DNA of 64,000 nucleotides from Lagopus muta (GCF_023343835.1 NC_064433.1:67788032-67852031), one strand, 5' to 3'. Shown: positions 12,170 through 24,255, numbered from the stretch's first letter. Numbers and translations are program-made. The notes: generated by a model not told the origin, from the sequence alone.

Positions 12170-15100
12170 CACATGTTCTGCAGTGTCATCTACATTATTT
12201 TCCAAGACTGTGCTGTTACACGTTAGTAACAGAATTCCTTATCTAGTTAATTTATCTAACACTACAGGACAGGCTTTAGTCGACTGTGTAATAAGAAAAG
12301 CACATGGAATTACGTTTGGTTGGAAGAGGAGCTGTTCAGATGGTGTGCTAACAGTCATGCTGGTTGGACTGGCACTCAAGTGCCTCCCAGCTCAACCCAT
12401 TACTTTTCCAGTATGTTTCAAAAATGTAATGACAGATCTGACATTCTTCTGCTTTACGAAGTCAAATTCTGAGTTGTCCAGGAAAACAAGAATCTGTTTG
12501 AATTTGAGAAGGGCCTTGGTTTTGCGTTTGGCTGACTCATCTTAGAAGCCATGTGGTTAGCAGGAAACTGCCGACTGGAGAGAACTTGCAAAATGGCGGC
12601 GGGGGCAGATGTCAGCCCCAGCTACCCCATGTGGCAGCCAAACACGGCCGCCTTCATCTCAAGGGCAAACCGCAGCCACCCCATATCACCCTGCCTACCT
12701 GTGTGCTGCTTTTCACTGCGCGCAGATGCAGACAGAGAGAAAATGAAAGCGCGTCCCTGTGGTTTGGGCATTCCCCTCGCAAGAGGGGTTACCTGCTTCC
12801 TGTCTTGTCAGGTGACCGCCGCTGCTGCTAGGGTGCTTCTGCAGCAGGGAGGTGCGGTTCTTAGTGGCCTTGTCTGAGAGGTTGGAGCTTCCAGTCTGAG
12901 CCCCACCTTTAAGTCAGACAAGGGATTGGAAGCATTCTCTTCCTCCTAAAAGTAAATCCCAACCCAGGACAGTTTCAGAGGACTGAGGAGTGCGTTTCTG
13001 CTCCCGTGTGAGCAGTACCAAATCCCACTCTGCTCATGGGCTTCCACCTCACACAACTTTTTGGCAGGGAAAAAGAGGAAAAAAAGGTCGAACTAGAATC
13101 TTTTGTCCGATATTTTGTTGTAAGACTTCAAAATATCTTTACCTGACTTGAAATGCAGAGCAAAAAAAAAAAAACAAAACAAAAACCAACCAAGGTACTT
13201 CAAGGGCGATGGGTCCAGTATAGCTCTAAGCATTCAAACAGTAGCACACACACTGGAGCCTCTCCAAAAATATGTCCCCTTTCTGTCACAGTGCCCCAGA
13301 CTGATCTGCCTTTCAGCAGTAAGCACGCTGGGTACCTTCCAGCAAAGCACACAGGACGTGATTGGAACCATGGTCTGATCCAGAAGGTGGCAAACAGAAT
13401 TGTTCACGTAGCCAAAAGCCAAGCCAAAATGTCATCAGTGAATTGGCTGTTCTGTTTAACTCCATATTAGAGGTATAACAGAAAATATTTTACGGTCATT
13501 ATCTAGTGAAGGGTAAAAATTCCCGTCAGGAGAGTATAATAAACCACCTCAGCAAGGTAACAAATGTACCAACTGCCATTATGCAATCCTTCCTGGCAGA
13601 GTCACTTCAACAGCACAAAACAATGCCGTGTGTTTCTGGATAAATAATCTCTATGCACTGGGAAGCAGTTATGTACAGGAGGCTGCTGCTCTGTCACTGC
13701 CATCTGACTGCTGCCAGGGATGACTGCAGTTTTTCACTCTTGGGGTCCGCAGTATTGTAACACTGAATCCCAGGGGAAGTACAGCATCTTGTATGGATGG
13801 AACAAAACACAGCACTGGAGAACAAGAAACGTAACCACACTGACACGAGGGAAACACAGTGCAAACAGACCCTGCACCAAGCATCAGCAGGGATGCTCAA
13901 TAAGCAGGAATAGCTAGGCTGCCTCACATGTGGCATCCTGCTTATGGCTCTGCACTGCGACTCAGGAGACCCGCATTTCATTATTTTCTTTTTTAAACAG
14001 CACACTTCCTCATGTGACAGAGTTTACGGCATTTGACTTTTTTTCCACATCCTGTTTCTGCTTGCTCCTAGGTGCAGGAGCTGTGCTGGCTTTTTACATC
14101 ATTAAACTTTCAGCCTCCAGAAGAAGGGGTAGATCACAAGCACATCAAAAGAATGCCAATAACAGCAATAAGAGCTAAGCACTCTTTGCCAGCTCACGCA
14201 CTATCCTCCACCTTCTGCAGATGGGTTTTAGGACATGAGATGCCCTCCTGCTCCTTTATAGTTATGCAGTTTGACTTTTCCTATGCATCTACTAAATGCT
14301 ATACTAACAAAAATCCAAAACTAAGAAGACAGGAAGGTCAACCCAAAGATACTGCTCAGCTGAATATCCACAACACAGCCTTTGCCTGCACTTTTGTACA
14401 CAATCCAATAACAAATGGCTGCTCTCTGATTTTCTTTAGAGCTTTAAGCACCCCTTGCAGGCAAACAGCAAAGACTTTCTGAGCATTCTGTGTGTAACTG
14501 TCACAGGTCCCAGAACTGCATAAGGAGCTTGCACCCTGCTGGTGAACCAGTGGTTCGCCAGCACTGCACTACTCACAGCCACAATGTACAGCACCTCTCG
14601 ACTGTGAGCCTTGCCAAGGCATTCCTTTCCTTACTTTCCTCCTTCCAAGATAACCTAGCACTGGTGTGACACTGAGCAGCTACATGGAAAAGTTTCCATC
14701 CATGTGGGGACTACTTGTCAGTAATCACATGCTGTGAAGCATCCAAAATAACCAGAAAAGTTCTACAGTTTACTGATAGCTTAAACTTTAGGAGCTTAAA
14801 CTCCTTTCTGCAAAACAAACAAACAAACAAACAAAAAAAAACAAACAAACAACCCAAATCCACATATTTTGCCTTATTTGACTGCTGGGAGGCAACAGTG
14901 AAACAAAAGGATTTGATAGAGGTGAACTTCATAGCAGGCAGCTTAGGCAAGGCATGGGGGGAGCACCCGTGCATCAGAGTGGCTGCATGGGGATGGAGTC
15001 ACCTAAAGGAGCCCATGCCTCAGCAGGGCATCATCAGGCCTGTATGGGACAGAACAGTGTAACCCAGGCAGCACACCCTGCACAGACAGTGCTACTTCTG

Positions 15101-15200
15101 GCCGTAATTTGAACGCACACATGCTCACCACTCACACAAATTCAAAATAAACAAAACAAAAAGAATAAAAACAACAAGGACGTTGCTTGCAGGATGCAGG
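12170..15200. other. BIK-MCAT convergent intergenic interval
   Basis: About 3 kb between the 3' ends of BIK and MCAT. It holds an AAAC microsatellite (14813-14850) and several unsupported open frames, of which the one ending at 14178 has a hydrophobic segment (see findings). No recognised gene. Confidence 0.6.
14813..14850. repeat. (CAAA)n microsatellite
   Basis: Repeated CAAA units interrupted by an A-run. Simple repeat. Confidence 0.85.
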
Positions 15201-15224
15201 CCAAGGAGGAAGCTGTTTGGTGCA

Positions 15225-15230
15225 TTTATT
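15225..15230 (-). terminator. MCAT: MCAT poly(A) signal AATAAA
   Basis: Plus-strand TTTATT reads AATAAA on the minus strand about 210 bases beyond the MCAT stop. It is the nearest canonical signal in the correct orientation. Confidence 0.55.
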
Positions 15231-15441
15231 GACAACTCTACAGTCCCGGTGCAGGTGAGAGAGCTGAGCTCCCGCTCCACACCCAAGGCACACGGTGGAG
15301 AAGAACATTTCCTGTGGTGACGCATGATGCTCCTCTCACTGCAAAGAGCCATCAGTGTTTCACACTTCCCCTTTCAGGAGCCTGACATTATTTGTACACT
15401 GTGGAAAGCCCAAGTCGCGTCGATTCTTCTCAAAAAGCTGT

Positions 15442-15864
15442 TTACGTCTCTGCTGCTTCCTCCTCCTCTGTGACGTCCACATGGCTGTACTGCCTCCAGG
15501 CTTTCAGATTGCACTTTCGGAGAACCGCTCCCAGCTGTTTCCCAGGACCCACCTCGTAAGTGTATGGAAATTCCATTCCCTGCTTCCTCTGGTACACAGA
15601 ATGCATAGTCTGCTCCCACAGCACAGGTGAGACGAGCTGCTTCAACAGCAGTTTCTGGATGTGCTTTGAGTGCATGTACTTTTTGCCATCCACGTTGGAA
15701 TAGACACAAATCAGTGGTTTTTGTATTTCAATGGATTTCAGGACTTCAGCCAGCGGCTCTACTGCTGGTTCCATGAGTTGTGTGTGGAAGGCACCACTGA
15801 CTGGAAGCATTTTGGTACGTGTGAAGTTGAATTTTGGGGCGTTCTTCTGCAAAAACTCCAAAGC
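15442..15864 (-). CDS. MCAT: MCAT exon 4 (C-terminal)
   Basis: Residues 255-394, [14 protein letters not shown] to stop TGA at 15442. Contains [20 protein letters not shown] with His281. Acceptor tttcttacag. Confidence 0.96.
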   Translation of the reverse strand, partial: ALEFLQKNAPKFNFTRTKMLPVSGAFHTQLMEPAVEPLAEVLKSIEIQKPLICVYSNVDGKKYMHSKHIQKLLLKQLVSPVLWEQTMHSVYQRKQGMEFPYTYEVGPGKQLGAVLRKCNLKAWRQYSHVDVTEEEEAAET

Positions 15865-18258
15865 CTGTAAGAAAGGGAGAGCAATCACAGCCTGACACAA
15901 CAGAATTCCATGTGCTCACTCCACCAGATTGGCCTCTCCAGGCTCAAGGTAATAAAGCCACTCCTCTCCTACCCAACCACCAAGCACACAGTGGGGAAAA
16001 AAAACAAACCCATGAAGCAAATACATAGGCTGTTCTGAAAGTAATGCCTCCTATTATTTCTACGACAAAGAGCACAATAACACAATTTGATAGAGCAAAT
16101 TCTCAGCTACAGAACACCATTTTGCAACATAGCCATTAGCTATGCATTTTTGCCAGAGATGAACAAGAGCCTGCATGCTGTGCTCATAAAAATCTGTAGA
16201 AACAGAGATGACCTATGGTTGCTGTCACTACTGTTGAAAAGTACCACCAGCTGCCTCCATGTGTTCACATCCACTGTCTGGTCTCTACAGATATTCAGTA
16301 AGTGTTGATAACTGTCAATGGCTGCCATTTTTTCCACATGGAGGAATTCAAGAACAGAACTTTGCTTTATATGCACTTCCACGTCATGCCATTTTGTCAG
16401 ACCGCCCCTCTGCTGCCATCTGTCACACAGCAACAAAACGTAACACAATATCGGTGGGAAGGTTTAGCCTCTACTGCCATACCACCAACGTCTGCCTCTG
16501 GCATTGTGGGCCAACAAAACAAAATAGGTGGCATTACTTTTGGAGCAGTTTTAAGACATTAAGTTGAAGTAAGCAGGTGCATCTCCTGCAGCAGTACCTG
16601 TATGTGGCCTGCGATGACTCTGCTATCTGGGAACAGGTAGTTGGAGACCTCGCACACGGGGTTGTCAATGCCCAGCGACTCACAGTGCCTACGGGCTTCC
16701 AGGCAAGCGTATTTGTAGTTGACCTCTTGTCTGCCGATGACTGACAGCATTCCACTGGGGACGGCCTCTGACGCCGCCTGCATGGCCTCAGCACGTACCT
16801 TCACAGCATAGAGTGCTGAGGGGAGAAGGGGACAGGTGAGTGCAGACAGGCAGCTCGCTCACACTGGGAGTGAGAATCACAGAATCACTACAGTTGGAAA
16901 CATCACTAAGATCATCCAGTCCAACCATCAACCCATCCCCACCATGCCCACTGACCGTGCCCCTCAGTGACACATCTACACATTTACTGAACAACTTCAA
17001 GGACAGTGATTCCACCACCCAATGCACCACTGCTCTTGCAGAGATGCAATTTTTTGTAATATCCAATCTGAACCTCCCCTGGTACAACTTGAGGCCATTA
17101 CTCACTATCCTATAACTAGTTTATTGGGAGAAGCAGCCAACCCCCACGTCACTGTAACTGAGTTATAGAGAGCAATGAGGTCTCCCCTCAGCCTTCCTTT
17201 CTCCAGACTGAACAATCCCAGCTCCCTCAGCTGCTCCTCACAAGACCTGTGCTCCAGACCCCTCACCAGTTTCACTGCCCTTCTCTGGACACGCTCCAGG
17301 GCCTCAATGTCTTTCTTGCAGAGAGGGGCCAAAACTGAACACAGTACTCAAGGTGCAGCCTCACTAGCGCTGAGTACAGAGGCCGATCACCTCCCTGCTC
17401 CTGCTGGCAGCGCTATTTCTGATACAAGCCAGGATGCCGTTGGCCCTCTTGGCCACCCGAGCACATTGCTGGCTCACGTTCAGACGCCCATTGACTCCAA
17501 ACCCTTTCCAAGGTCTGTGTTTTTAATGCGACGTCACGCATATCAAAGAAAACCGCAGGAACAGAAAGCAACATTCACCCTCCGACCCGCACCTTCCGCA
17601 AAGTCCATGGCTCCGGCGAACACCAGCGCCGCGAACTCGCCCACGCTGTACCCGGCGGCGGCCACGCAGCTCTCCACAACCTGCACGGACACACGCGCGG
17701 CCGTCAGCGGGGCCGGGCCGGGCCGGGCCGGGCCGAGCCGGGCGGCAGGAGCCACGTCGCGGCCCCGGCGGCTCGATGCGGGGCCCGTCGGCCGCCGCCT
17801 ACCTTAGGCTGCAGGTGGTTGAGCTTCTCTACGGCGGCCAGGGAGGCGACGAACACGGCGGGCTGGCAGTGCCGGGTGCGGTCCAGCTCGGCCCGCGGCC
17901 CCTCCAGGCAGAGCGAAAGCAGGTCGTAGCCCAGCACCTTCTCGGCCAGGCGGTACATATCCCGCACGCCGGGGTAGCGCAGCAGCCCGCGGCCCATCCC
18001 CACGAACTGGCTGCCCTGCCCGGGGAACAGCAGCACCGTGCCCTCCCGCGGAGACCGCCCCTCCCGTCTCGCCTCCGCCGCCTCCCCCTCCTCGCCCGGC
18101 TCCCCGTCCCCCACCGAGCTCTGCAGCAACTCGCTCAGGCTCGCCGCCCGTTCCCCACCGCCTCGGAGCGAGCTGCCCCGCCGCCGCGCTGCGCCGTGCA
18201 GGACGCCGCGCCCGCTGCAGCCAGCGAGCCGCCATGTTGCCGCGGCCCAGCTGCCCAT
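15442..18258 (-). CDS. MCAT: MCAT, mitochondrial malonyl-CoA:ACP transacylase (4 exons)
   Basis: Exons 18258-17803, 17680-17593, 16815-16598 and 15864-15442 join in phase to a 394-residue protein (human 390). It moves malonyl groups from CoA to mitochondrial acyl carrier protein in type II fatty acid synthesis, which feeds lipoic acid production. Landmarks: an arginine/serine/alanine-rich N-terminus like a mitochondrial presequence (about residues 1-45), the acyltransferase signature [12 protein letters not shown] near residue 80, the nucleophile elbow GYSVGEF with Ser164, and the catalytic-type His281 in SGAFHTQLM. The ATG at 18258 is in a CpG island and is the first in frame. Each of the two larger introns carries a transposon insertion. 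Human MCAT has GFSVGE at the elbow, so the Tyr before Ser is a mild variant. Confidence 0.96.
15865..16597 (-). other. MCAT: MCAT intron 3, mostly mariner-like element
   Basis: A 733-base intron holding mariner-like copy B (16028-16551). The element ends only about 46 bases from the exon 3 donor. Confidence 0.85.
16028..16551 (-). mobile_element. mariner-like element copy B, internally deleted
   Basis: Flanked by TA at 16026-16027 and 16552-16553, as expected for mariner target duplication. The ends are inverted repeats: GGCTGTTCTGAAAGTAATGC on the plus strand and AACTGCTCCAAAAGTAATGC on the minus strand. The minus strand keeps a decayed mariner transposase start ([18 protein letters not shown] at about 16380-16330) and the family's C-terminal end, with the middle missing. 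It cannot encode an active transposase. About 524 bases. Confidence 0.85.
16598..16815 (-). CDS. MCAT: MCAT exon 3
   Basis: Residues 182-254, starting [13 protein letters not shown] and ending RVIAGHIQ; acceptor tcccctcag, donor CATACAG|gtactg. Strong match to the MCAT family, including [12 protein letters not shown]. Confidence 0.95.
16816..17592 (-). other. MCAT: MCAT intron 2, mostly CR1
   Basis: A 777-base intron, most of it filled by the CR1 fragment at 16872-17525 in the same orientation as the gene. Confidence 0.85.
16872..17525 (-). mobile_element. CR1 LINE 3' fragment
   Basis: Begins gaatcacagaatcac, the reverse complement of the CR1 3'-terminal tail, and continues with characteristic CR1 text (gttggaaacatcactaagat; gagctgctcctcacaagacc). 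It is 5'-truncated, about 650 bases, with no intact ORF. Confidence 0.9.
17593..17680 (-). CDS. MCAT: MCAT exon 2 (nucleophile serine)
   Basis: Encodes residues 153-181 plus one base. Starts [16 protein letters not shown] and ends MDFAE with donor GGAAG|gtgcgg; acceptor gtccgtgcag. Confidence 0.94.
17803..18258 (-). CDS. MCAT: MCAT exon 1
   Basis: Encodes residues 1-152: presequence and the GQGSQ motif. Donor CCTAAG|gtaggc. GC-rich, unlike the later exons, because it lies in the CpG island. Confidence 0.93.
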
Positions 18259-18329
18259 GGCCGCCGTCTGCCCGCCCGCGTTGCCCCGGGAACCGAGCAG
18301 CCCTGCCGTCCACGGCTCGCGCCGCGCTG

Positions 18330-18413
18330 CTCCGCGACGCCTCCTTGGGGCGGGCCCCGCCAGCGGGCGGGCACTCGCGGCAGAGGAGGCGGCGGCGCGG
18401 GAGCGGAGCGGAG
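18330..18413 (+). other. TSPO: candidate non-coding exon 1 of TSPO
   Basis: GAGCGGAG|gtaagg at 18413/18414 is a consensus donor on the plus strand. The first TSPO coding exon has an acceptor just 11 bases before its ATG, so an upstream 5' UTR exon is needed. The left edge is unknown. Confidence 0.45.
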
Positions 18414-21400
18414 GTAAGGGGTGGCCCTGGCCCCGGCCGGGGATGGGGGGGACCCTTGTGCCGCGGTGCTGGAAGCCGGAACGGCGCGACAGCTCCTAAT
18501 GGGACATTTCCTCACGGGCGCCAGGAGGGGCCGGGTTTATTTTCTTAGATTTCCAGGCTCCCTCGGTTTCTCGCTGCTCTCTTGGTTTCCTCAGTTGTTG
18601 TTGGGGCTGCGGGCCCCTCGGGAAGCGGCCGAGATCTAGAGGGGGCCGTTCTGTTCCCAGGGAGCCCGAACTGCTGAGCCCGAACAGAAGCAGCACGGCT
18701 CTCCCTTTGGTTCCACACGAAGGGCGCTGGCCGTGTTGCAGTGCTCGGGGCTTGGCCGTGTGGGTGGGCCGCCAACTGCCCTCCGCCATGGAGGCAGTCC
18801 TGGAAGAGGTTCTCTTACATCCCGCTCTGTCTAAAGAATTCCCAGGTCTGCACGGCGCCCATACGGGGAATATCCAAGGGGAACGTCTGTGTTATGTACA
18901 CGGATGGCGCTTGAGAAGTGGTGGCAAAGGAAGACTGCCTAAAGGGTGCTTTGTCTTTAAAATACAGCCTGTTGTGAGGATCTTACACAAATGTACATGG
19001 TGAAAGTTACAAGAGACTGAGCAGTAAATGGCAAATTGTCTTGCAGGCAGATCCATCCCAGCAGACAGGGCTGCCTCTCAGTGTGTGGCTTTGCCTTTGG
19101 AAAGCAGTGGCCTGGGCAGCGAGACCTGTTGTGTCTCCAAACCAGATAAGCATGCTTGTGTCGCTCACCTATATCCTTAAGGACATACCATCAGCTGTTT
19201 AATTTATAAGTGCACACTATAAACATATCGTTAGAAGTTTATGTTGTATTTCTATTATGCAATATATATTGTTTTAAATTATAAATGAGCCATAAAAGTC
19301 CCTTACTTCAGGCAAACACACCTGATGTTGCTCCAGCTATTAGTAAAGATTTACAGACAAGACTCCTTTGAGGCAGCTAAGTTCTGTACCACAAGCTGTG
19401 AGAAAACTTTGTCTTCATTGCCACGGTTTCCCAGCAGCCAGAGCCGAGGCAGACCTAAGAGGTTTATTGCTATCCAACAGGCATGCACCCCTTAATCCTT
19501 TGGGCAGCTATGTGATGTGGAGCCTTTCCCCAATGAGGATTTGCATGCTGCCTCTCAGATCTGGGTAGAAACTTACTGCCCCCAAAACAGCATATTAGAG
19601 AGGACAAGTGTCTCCTCTGGGGGACCTCACTCCCAACTTCTGCGGCTTTGTCTCTACCTCAGCGTGCCTGGGACCACAACTCCAAAGCCGTGTCGGTAAC
19701 TTCGCCCCACTGAGAGATTTTCCTTAGCACTGTTAATGCAATAGCTGTAACTTAAGCTCCGTGTGATTGGAAAGCCAGCACCAAGTTACTTAAGGGGATT
19801 AGTCAGGTTTATCGGAGCAGGGATGTAATACTGCAATGGAAGCGGCTGTCCTCTTCTGCTCCTGCTCTCTGGCAGTGCTCAGGATGGATGGGGGAGGGCA
19901 CACACCTGGCTCTCACAGAGCTGCTCCTTCACTCTGGGTACTTCTTCACTACCCTGAGGCATGTTGGCTCCTCTGTCACAGTACACGTTGTTCTCCACAC
20001 CCTGTTCTTTCTTGTACACAACCTCTTCCAGACAAAGGAGAGGACACGGAAAGCTTCCGCTTCACTTTCTGTGCATTGTGCCGCCCTAGGAAAACAACCT
20101 GCAAAAAGACAGAAGGCTGCAAGCCATAATGTTGCCGATTTTCCCCTTTATTTCTCTTGGTGCATTACAGAGCTGGAACTATTGTTGGACAGGTCGGCTG
20201 CTTTGAATAGCCAGAAGCAGTGTTTTAACATGGGTGAAACAAACTGGCCTGCTACAGCCAGACTGGGCTAAGCAGAAAATGGGCAGGATGATGAGGAAAA
20301 CATTGAAGGGCAGAGATGAGAGAAACAGAAATAAGCTTCTATTAAGTGTGTTGAGGGAACAAAGATCTCCAGCAGCAGAGATCAAATTGTCTGCATGCTG
20401 CAGATACCATCTACAGACATCCTGGTTTCTTCAGTATGAAAATCAGGGTGCAGAAGTATTGCACAACCAGCTCTCCCTGCAGTGGAGCTGGGACCCGACT
20501 GGGAAAGCAGTGTAGGTTGTGTAATGGATGCAGCTGGAGGGGCTGTGCTAGCATACCTGTGCCAGGTGAGTTATCGCTAAGTAACTTCAGGTGTCTGTAC
20601 ATGCTTAGAAGACAGGATGTGCCCCAAACAAAACAAATTAGAGAAGGAAAGCTGTCTGTTTCACAGCCTGGATGTTTCCAAATGCAGAACCTGCATATAT
20701 GTGAGCACAGGGCATGAGTGGCTGAAGGATCCTTATCACCTCAGCTGGTGTGGAGTGGCTGGGAACCCACCTTTGGCCCTGATGCATTCTTGCAAACATC
20801 AGGTGGTTACAGTATGTAATTCCAAATGAGAAATCCAGTTATGAACAATAACAGCATTATTAATGTTAAAAAAAATAAAAAAATCCTTGTTGTCTCATTA
20901 TAGTTGATCATAAAAACTTAGATGGTTTTCAGGCCTAAATCTGTGAGCATCATGCTTAATTCAGACAAAGGTGGGTAGGATGCTACATTGAAAAAAAGGC
21001 AGGGCTGGCAATGCTTTATGAACCCTTCAACTCCATTACTCTCAGAAATTTCCTGGGCATGCCACAGGCAGCACAGATCTGTTGCTGCACTGCACATTTG
21101 GGACTGGGCTGCAAGCTGCATGTTCACGAAAGGTTAGAAGTGAAACCTGAGATCAGATTGCATCACTCAGACCCCTTCACCATGTTTTCTCCTGTCTTTG
21201 TCACCTTCACAGAATCACAGAATCACACAGAATTGTAGGGGTTGGAAGGGACCCCCAGGGATCATCGAGTCCATCCCCCCTGCCAAAGCAGGTTCCCTAC
21301 AGTAGGTCGCACAGGTAGGCATCCAGGCAGGTCTTGAACATCTCCAGAGAAGGAGACTCCACCACCTCCCTGGGCAGCCTGTTCCAGTGCTTACCTTACA

Positions 21401-24244
21401 CTGGGGTTTTACACACTGCACCTTCTGTCACAGTCTGCCCATCACTGTTGCCTGATCTTTTGCCATTCTAGTCCCAGCTTCTTTGTTTGGATGCAGCACA
21501 TCTCCATTGTGTGATCACTTCCTCACTGAAAACCTGTACCAAGTAACCAAAGATGGACAAAGCTTCTTCCAGAGTTAATCAGTGTGGCTCCATGAGTCAG
21601 CTGTTGCTTTTTATGGGTATTTGATGCTGGAATTTAGCTTCTGGGGAGTTAAATACAGAGCTCCACTGCTGATAGACAGCTGTGTGTTACCGGACTGACT
21701 CTCTGGCACACTGCAACTTTGTTACACAGCTCTATGTGATGCAGGAGAGCATTTTGCAATGCTGGCAAGTCCTGAGAAATGCTGTTGGGAAACAGAGTAT
21801 GTAATTAGTAGTAACAACAGTCAAAAGAATAGGACACCAACAGTCAACTCAAACCAGTACATTTCACCTTTTTACTTCTGTATCTTCCCATCTCCTGTTC
21901 ACACACAGCAGTACTTGCCCTGTTTCTATGCTTTGTGCTTTCCCCATTTCCGTGTGCCCTCCTGATTTCTTGTCACTCAGTGTTTCCTCTGACGTGTGGA
22001 GGGACAGGTTTGGAGCTGTGCAGTTAGTCACTGGCTGGAGCAGAGCAGTTTATTTCCAATTTGATAGCATTCAGCACTTCCAGCCTGCAAACCATGTCGG
22101 GCCTTTCCTCCATGGGGAGAAGCTGACAAAAGGAACAATGCCTGACGCAGCCCAGCTGCTTGATACCTGCAGGAAACTGCCCTGATGCTTCTGTGGCCCA
22201 ATGGAATATAATGCCCCTGAGGTCCTCACTTATCACTTTGGGAACCTACTGGCATTGGATCAATCAGTGTGCTGCAGCAGCAGAGCTGACTGGCACCTTG
22301 AGGCGTGTGTCCAGAAGTGCACACTAAGCCCCAGTGTGCACTTATTCACGATGCGAGCAGTGGTGTAACAACTGGTGAGATCTGAGCTTTCAGCTTCTAA
22401 CACAACCTTTGGGAATTACCATCTGAGGACAATCACAGAGGACCAAGGTGTGGGAGAACGCCTTAACTCCTCTACTCTAGGTAAGACACTACGTGGTGAA
22501 GCAGCAGGAAGGACACAGGGCAGGAAGTGCAGCAGTGACCACAGCACAGAGCTATGCAGTTCTTTTCCTCCCCTCCTTGCAGTCTATCCTCCACCCAAGA
22601 CCCGGTGCTGCTCCAGCAGGCTAGCACATTGTTCTCCCTCCCCAGTTCTTCCCAGCTCAGTTGTGCATTTGGCACTGCTGGGCTTGTCTTTTGCCTTGCA
22701 CCACTTCACCCTTCTGTTATGGTTTTGACAGCTTTACTGCTTTGTTTGCTGTCTTTTTTGTGTGCTCCCACTCCTTCCCTCCTACAGCTCTCCCCTGAGG
22801 CAGCCCCACCGCCTACACGGCCTTTCTTGTTAACTCCTTACATACTTCCCTACCCTGTGTGCTTCTCCCATCCCTCTGTGCTGCTTTTCTTGCAAATCTC
22901 TGCTTTGCATCTACCACCAGAAATGTTTGTGATCCTACTCAGCCTTGTGGCTGAGGATTAATTAAATTAATCCTCATTACATCTACATGGGCAGAGTGAG
23001 AAGACCATTGTGCAGGAGATGTCCCTTGCTGGCCTGGCTCCTTCCTGTTCCCTGCATAAAAACACAGGGTGCCAGCAGAGCTCTGACAGATGAAGCCATC
23101 AGTGCAGCATCCTATTCTTAAGCACATCTGCTACCGGTAGGATTTTCTCTGTCCCACTCCCTGTCTCCTTATCGCATCAGACACAGCTGTACCAACAAAA
23201 CCTTCATACAGTTTCATATAGGACATCCTCCTTTGGCACATCTCTGAGTATGACTGCCCTACAGCTCTCTCTCCTGGGGGTGTCCAAGGCCCAGGGCTCC
23301 CACTGCCTCCTGCAGTCTCTTGTGTGATTCCTTCCTGCCACCTGCCCTCCCCCCAAACAGATGAACAGGAATGGGGTGTATTTGACAACTGTGTATTTGA
23401 AAAACAACACGTTTTGGTTATGCCCTTTTTACTGCACCTCTTATCTATTTGCATTTTAGCAACCTAAACACAGATCTTTTATAGCATTTGACTTTCGGCC
23501 AGAAAAATGGTGACCAAGTTTTTCCCTGCTTACTTTCTGACTCGTTTTATTGGTGCCCGTACACTAACTCAAGCAGCTCGGCTACCAGAGTGAGGCAGCA
23601 CTTTGTGTTACTTCTGCAGGCAAATTTAATCCTGTGAACCGTATGTGTTTGGCAACTAAGATGGCTACAAATGATTGCCTGCTTCAGGTACATTCTCCTC
23701 CTATCCATCTTCATCCTCCCTGGCATTTTATCTTGTGTCAGTTTCTCAAGCATCTGCTGCTTATCACATCCATCTCACTGCTCACCCTCCAAGGCTAGAA
23801 ACACAACACAATGTATAGAACTACTTTGCTTGGGCACAGGCAAGACACACTGCTTTATTCCCAAGTGCACCACTCCAGTGAGTGAATGGAGCTCTCACTG
23901 AATACAGAAATGCAAGTTTCTATCAAACTGCATTGTTCCCCTGGTATACCCAAGTGAGAAGATTGACATAGGTAAAATTCAGAACCCTTACTGCACAAAG
24001 CTTAGAAGGAAATGAAAGCTCAAAAAAGCCAGAAAGTAAATGGTAGGTTCCTATATGGAGGTGAGTATTGTCCAGTGAAGCCAATACAAGATCCATTAAT
24101 TTCAGCTGCACTGAGAGACAAGAGTAGGCTGCGAATCAGACCCTTCCTCTGTATACTTTTAAAATCTGCCTAAAAAATATGAAATAGTTTAGTTGTTTCC
24201 TTTTAAACTTACTCTGCCAATCCACTTTCTTGGGTTTGTTTCAG
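18414..24244 (+). other. TSPO: TSPO intron 1 (5.8 kb)
   Basis: Inferred long first intron. It contains a short CR1 fragment (21208-21395) and otherwise unique sequence. Open frames such as 19888-20271 have no recognisable features. Confidence 0.5.
21208..21395 (-). mobile_element. short CR1 3' fragment
   Basis: Tandem agaatcacagaatcac tail, then gggttggaagggaccccc, catccaggcaggtcttgaac and ccctgggcagcctgttccag: the 3' end of CR1 in minus orientation, about 190 bases. Confidence 0.88.
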
Positions 24245-24255
24245 ATTCAGTCTCA

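Larger units (their letters stand above)
17580..18520. promoter_or_regulatory. CpG island shared by MCAT (-) and probably TSPO (+)
   Basis: Very GC- and CpG-rich stretch containing the MCAT start and exons 1-2 and, about 155 bases beyond the MCAT ATG, a plus-strand donor at 18414. No other CpG island lies between MCAT and the TSPO coding exons. This suggests a divergent bidirectional promoter around 18260-18400; GC content and position are seen, the function is inferred. Confidence 0.65.

Noticed and set aside
12551-12877. Plus-strand open frame of 108 codons downstream of BIK
   Set aside because: No recognisable motif, no splice context and no poly(A) signal that fits.
17776-18639. Plus-strand and alternative minus-strand frames across the MCAT/TSPO CpG island
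   Set aside because: They are shadows of MCAT exon 1 and of GC-rich UTR; only the MCAT frame joins conserved exons.
19888-20271. Plus-strand 127-codon frame in TSPO intron 1
   Set aside because: Looks random, with no splice or promoter signals and no domain.
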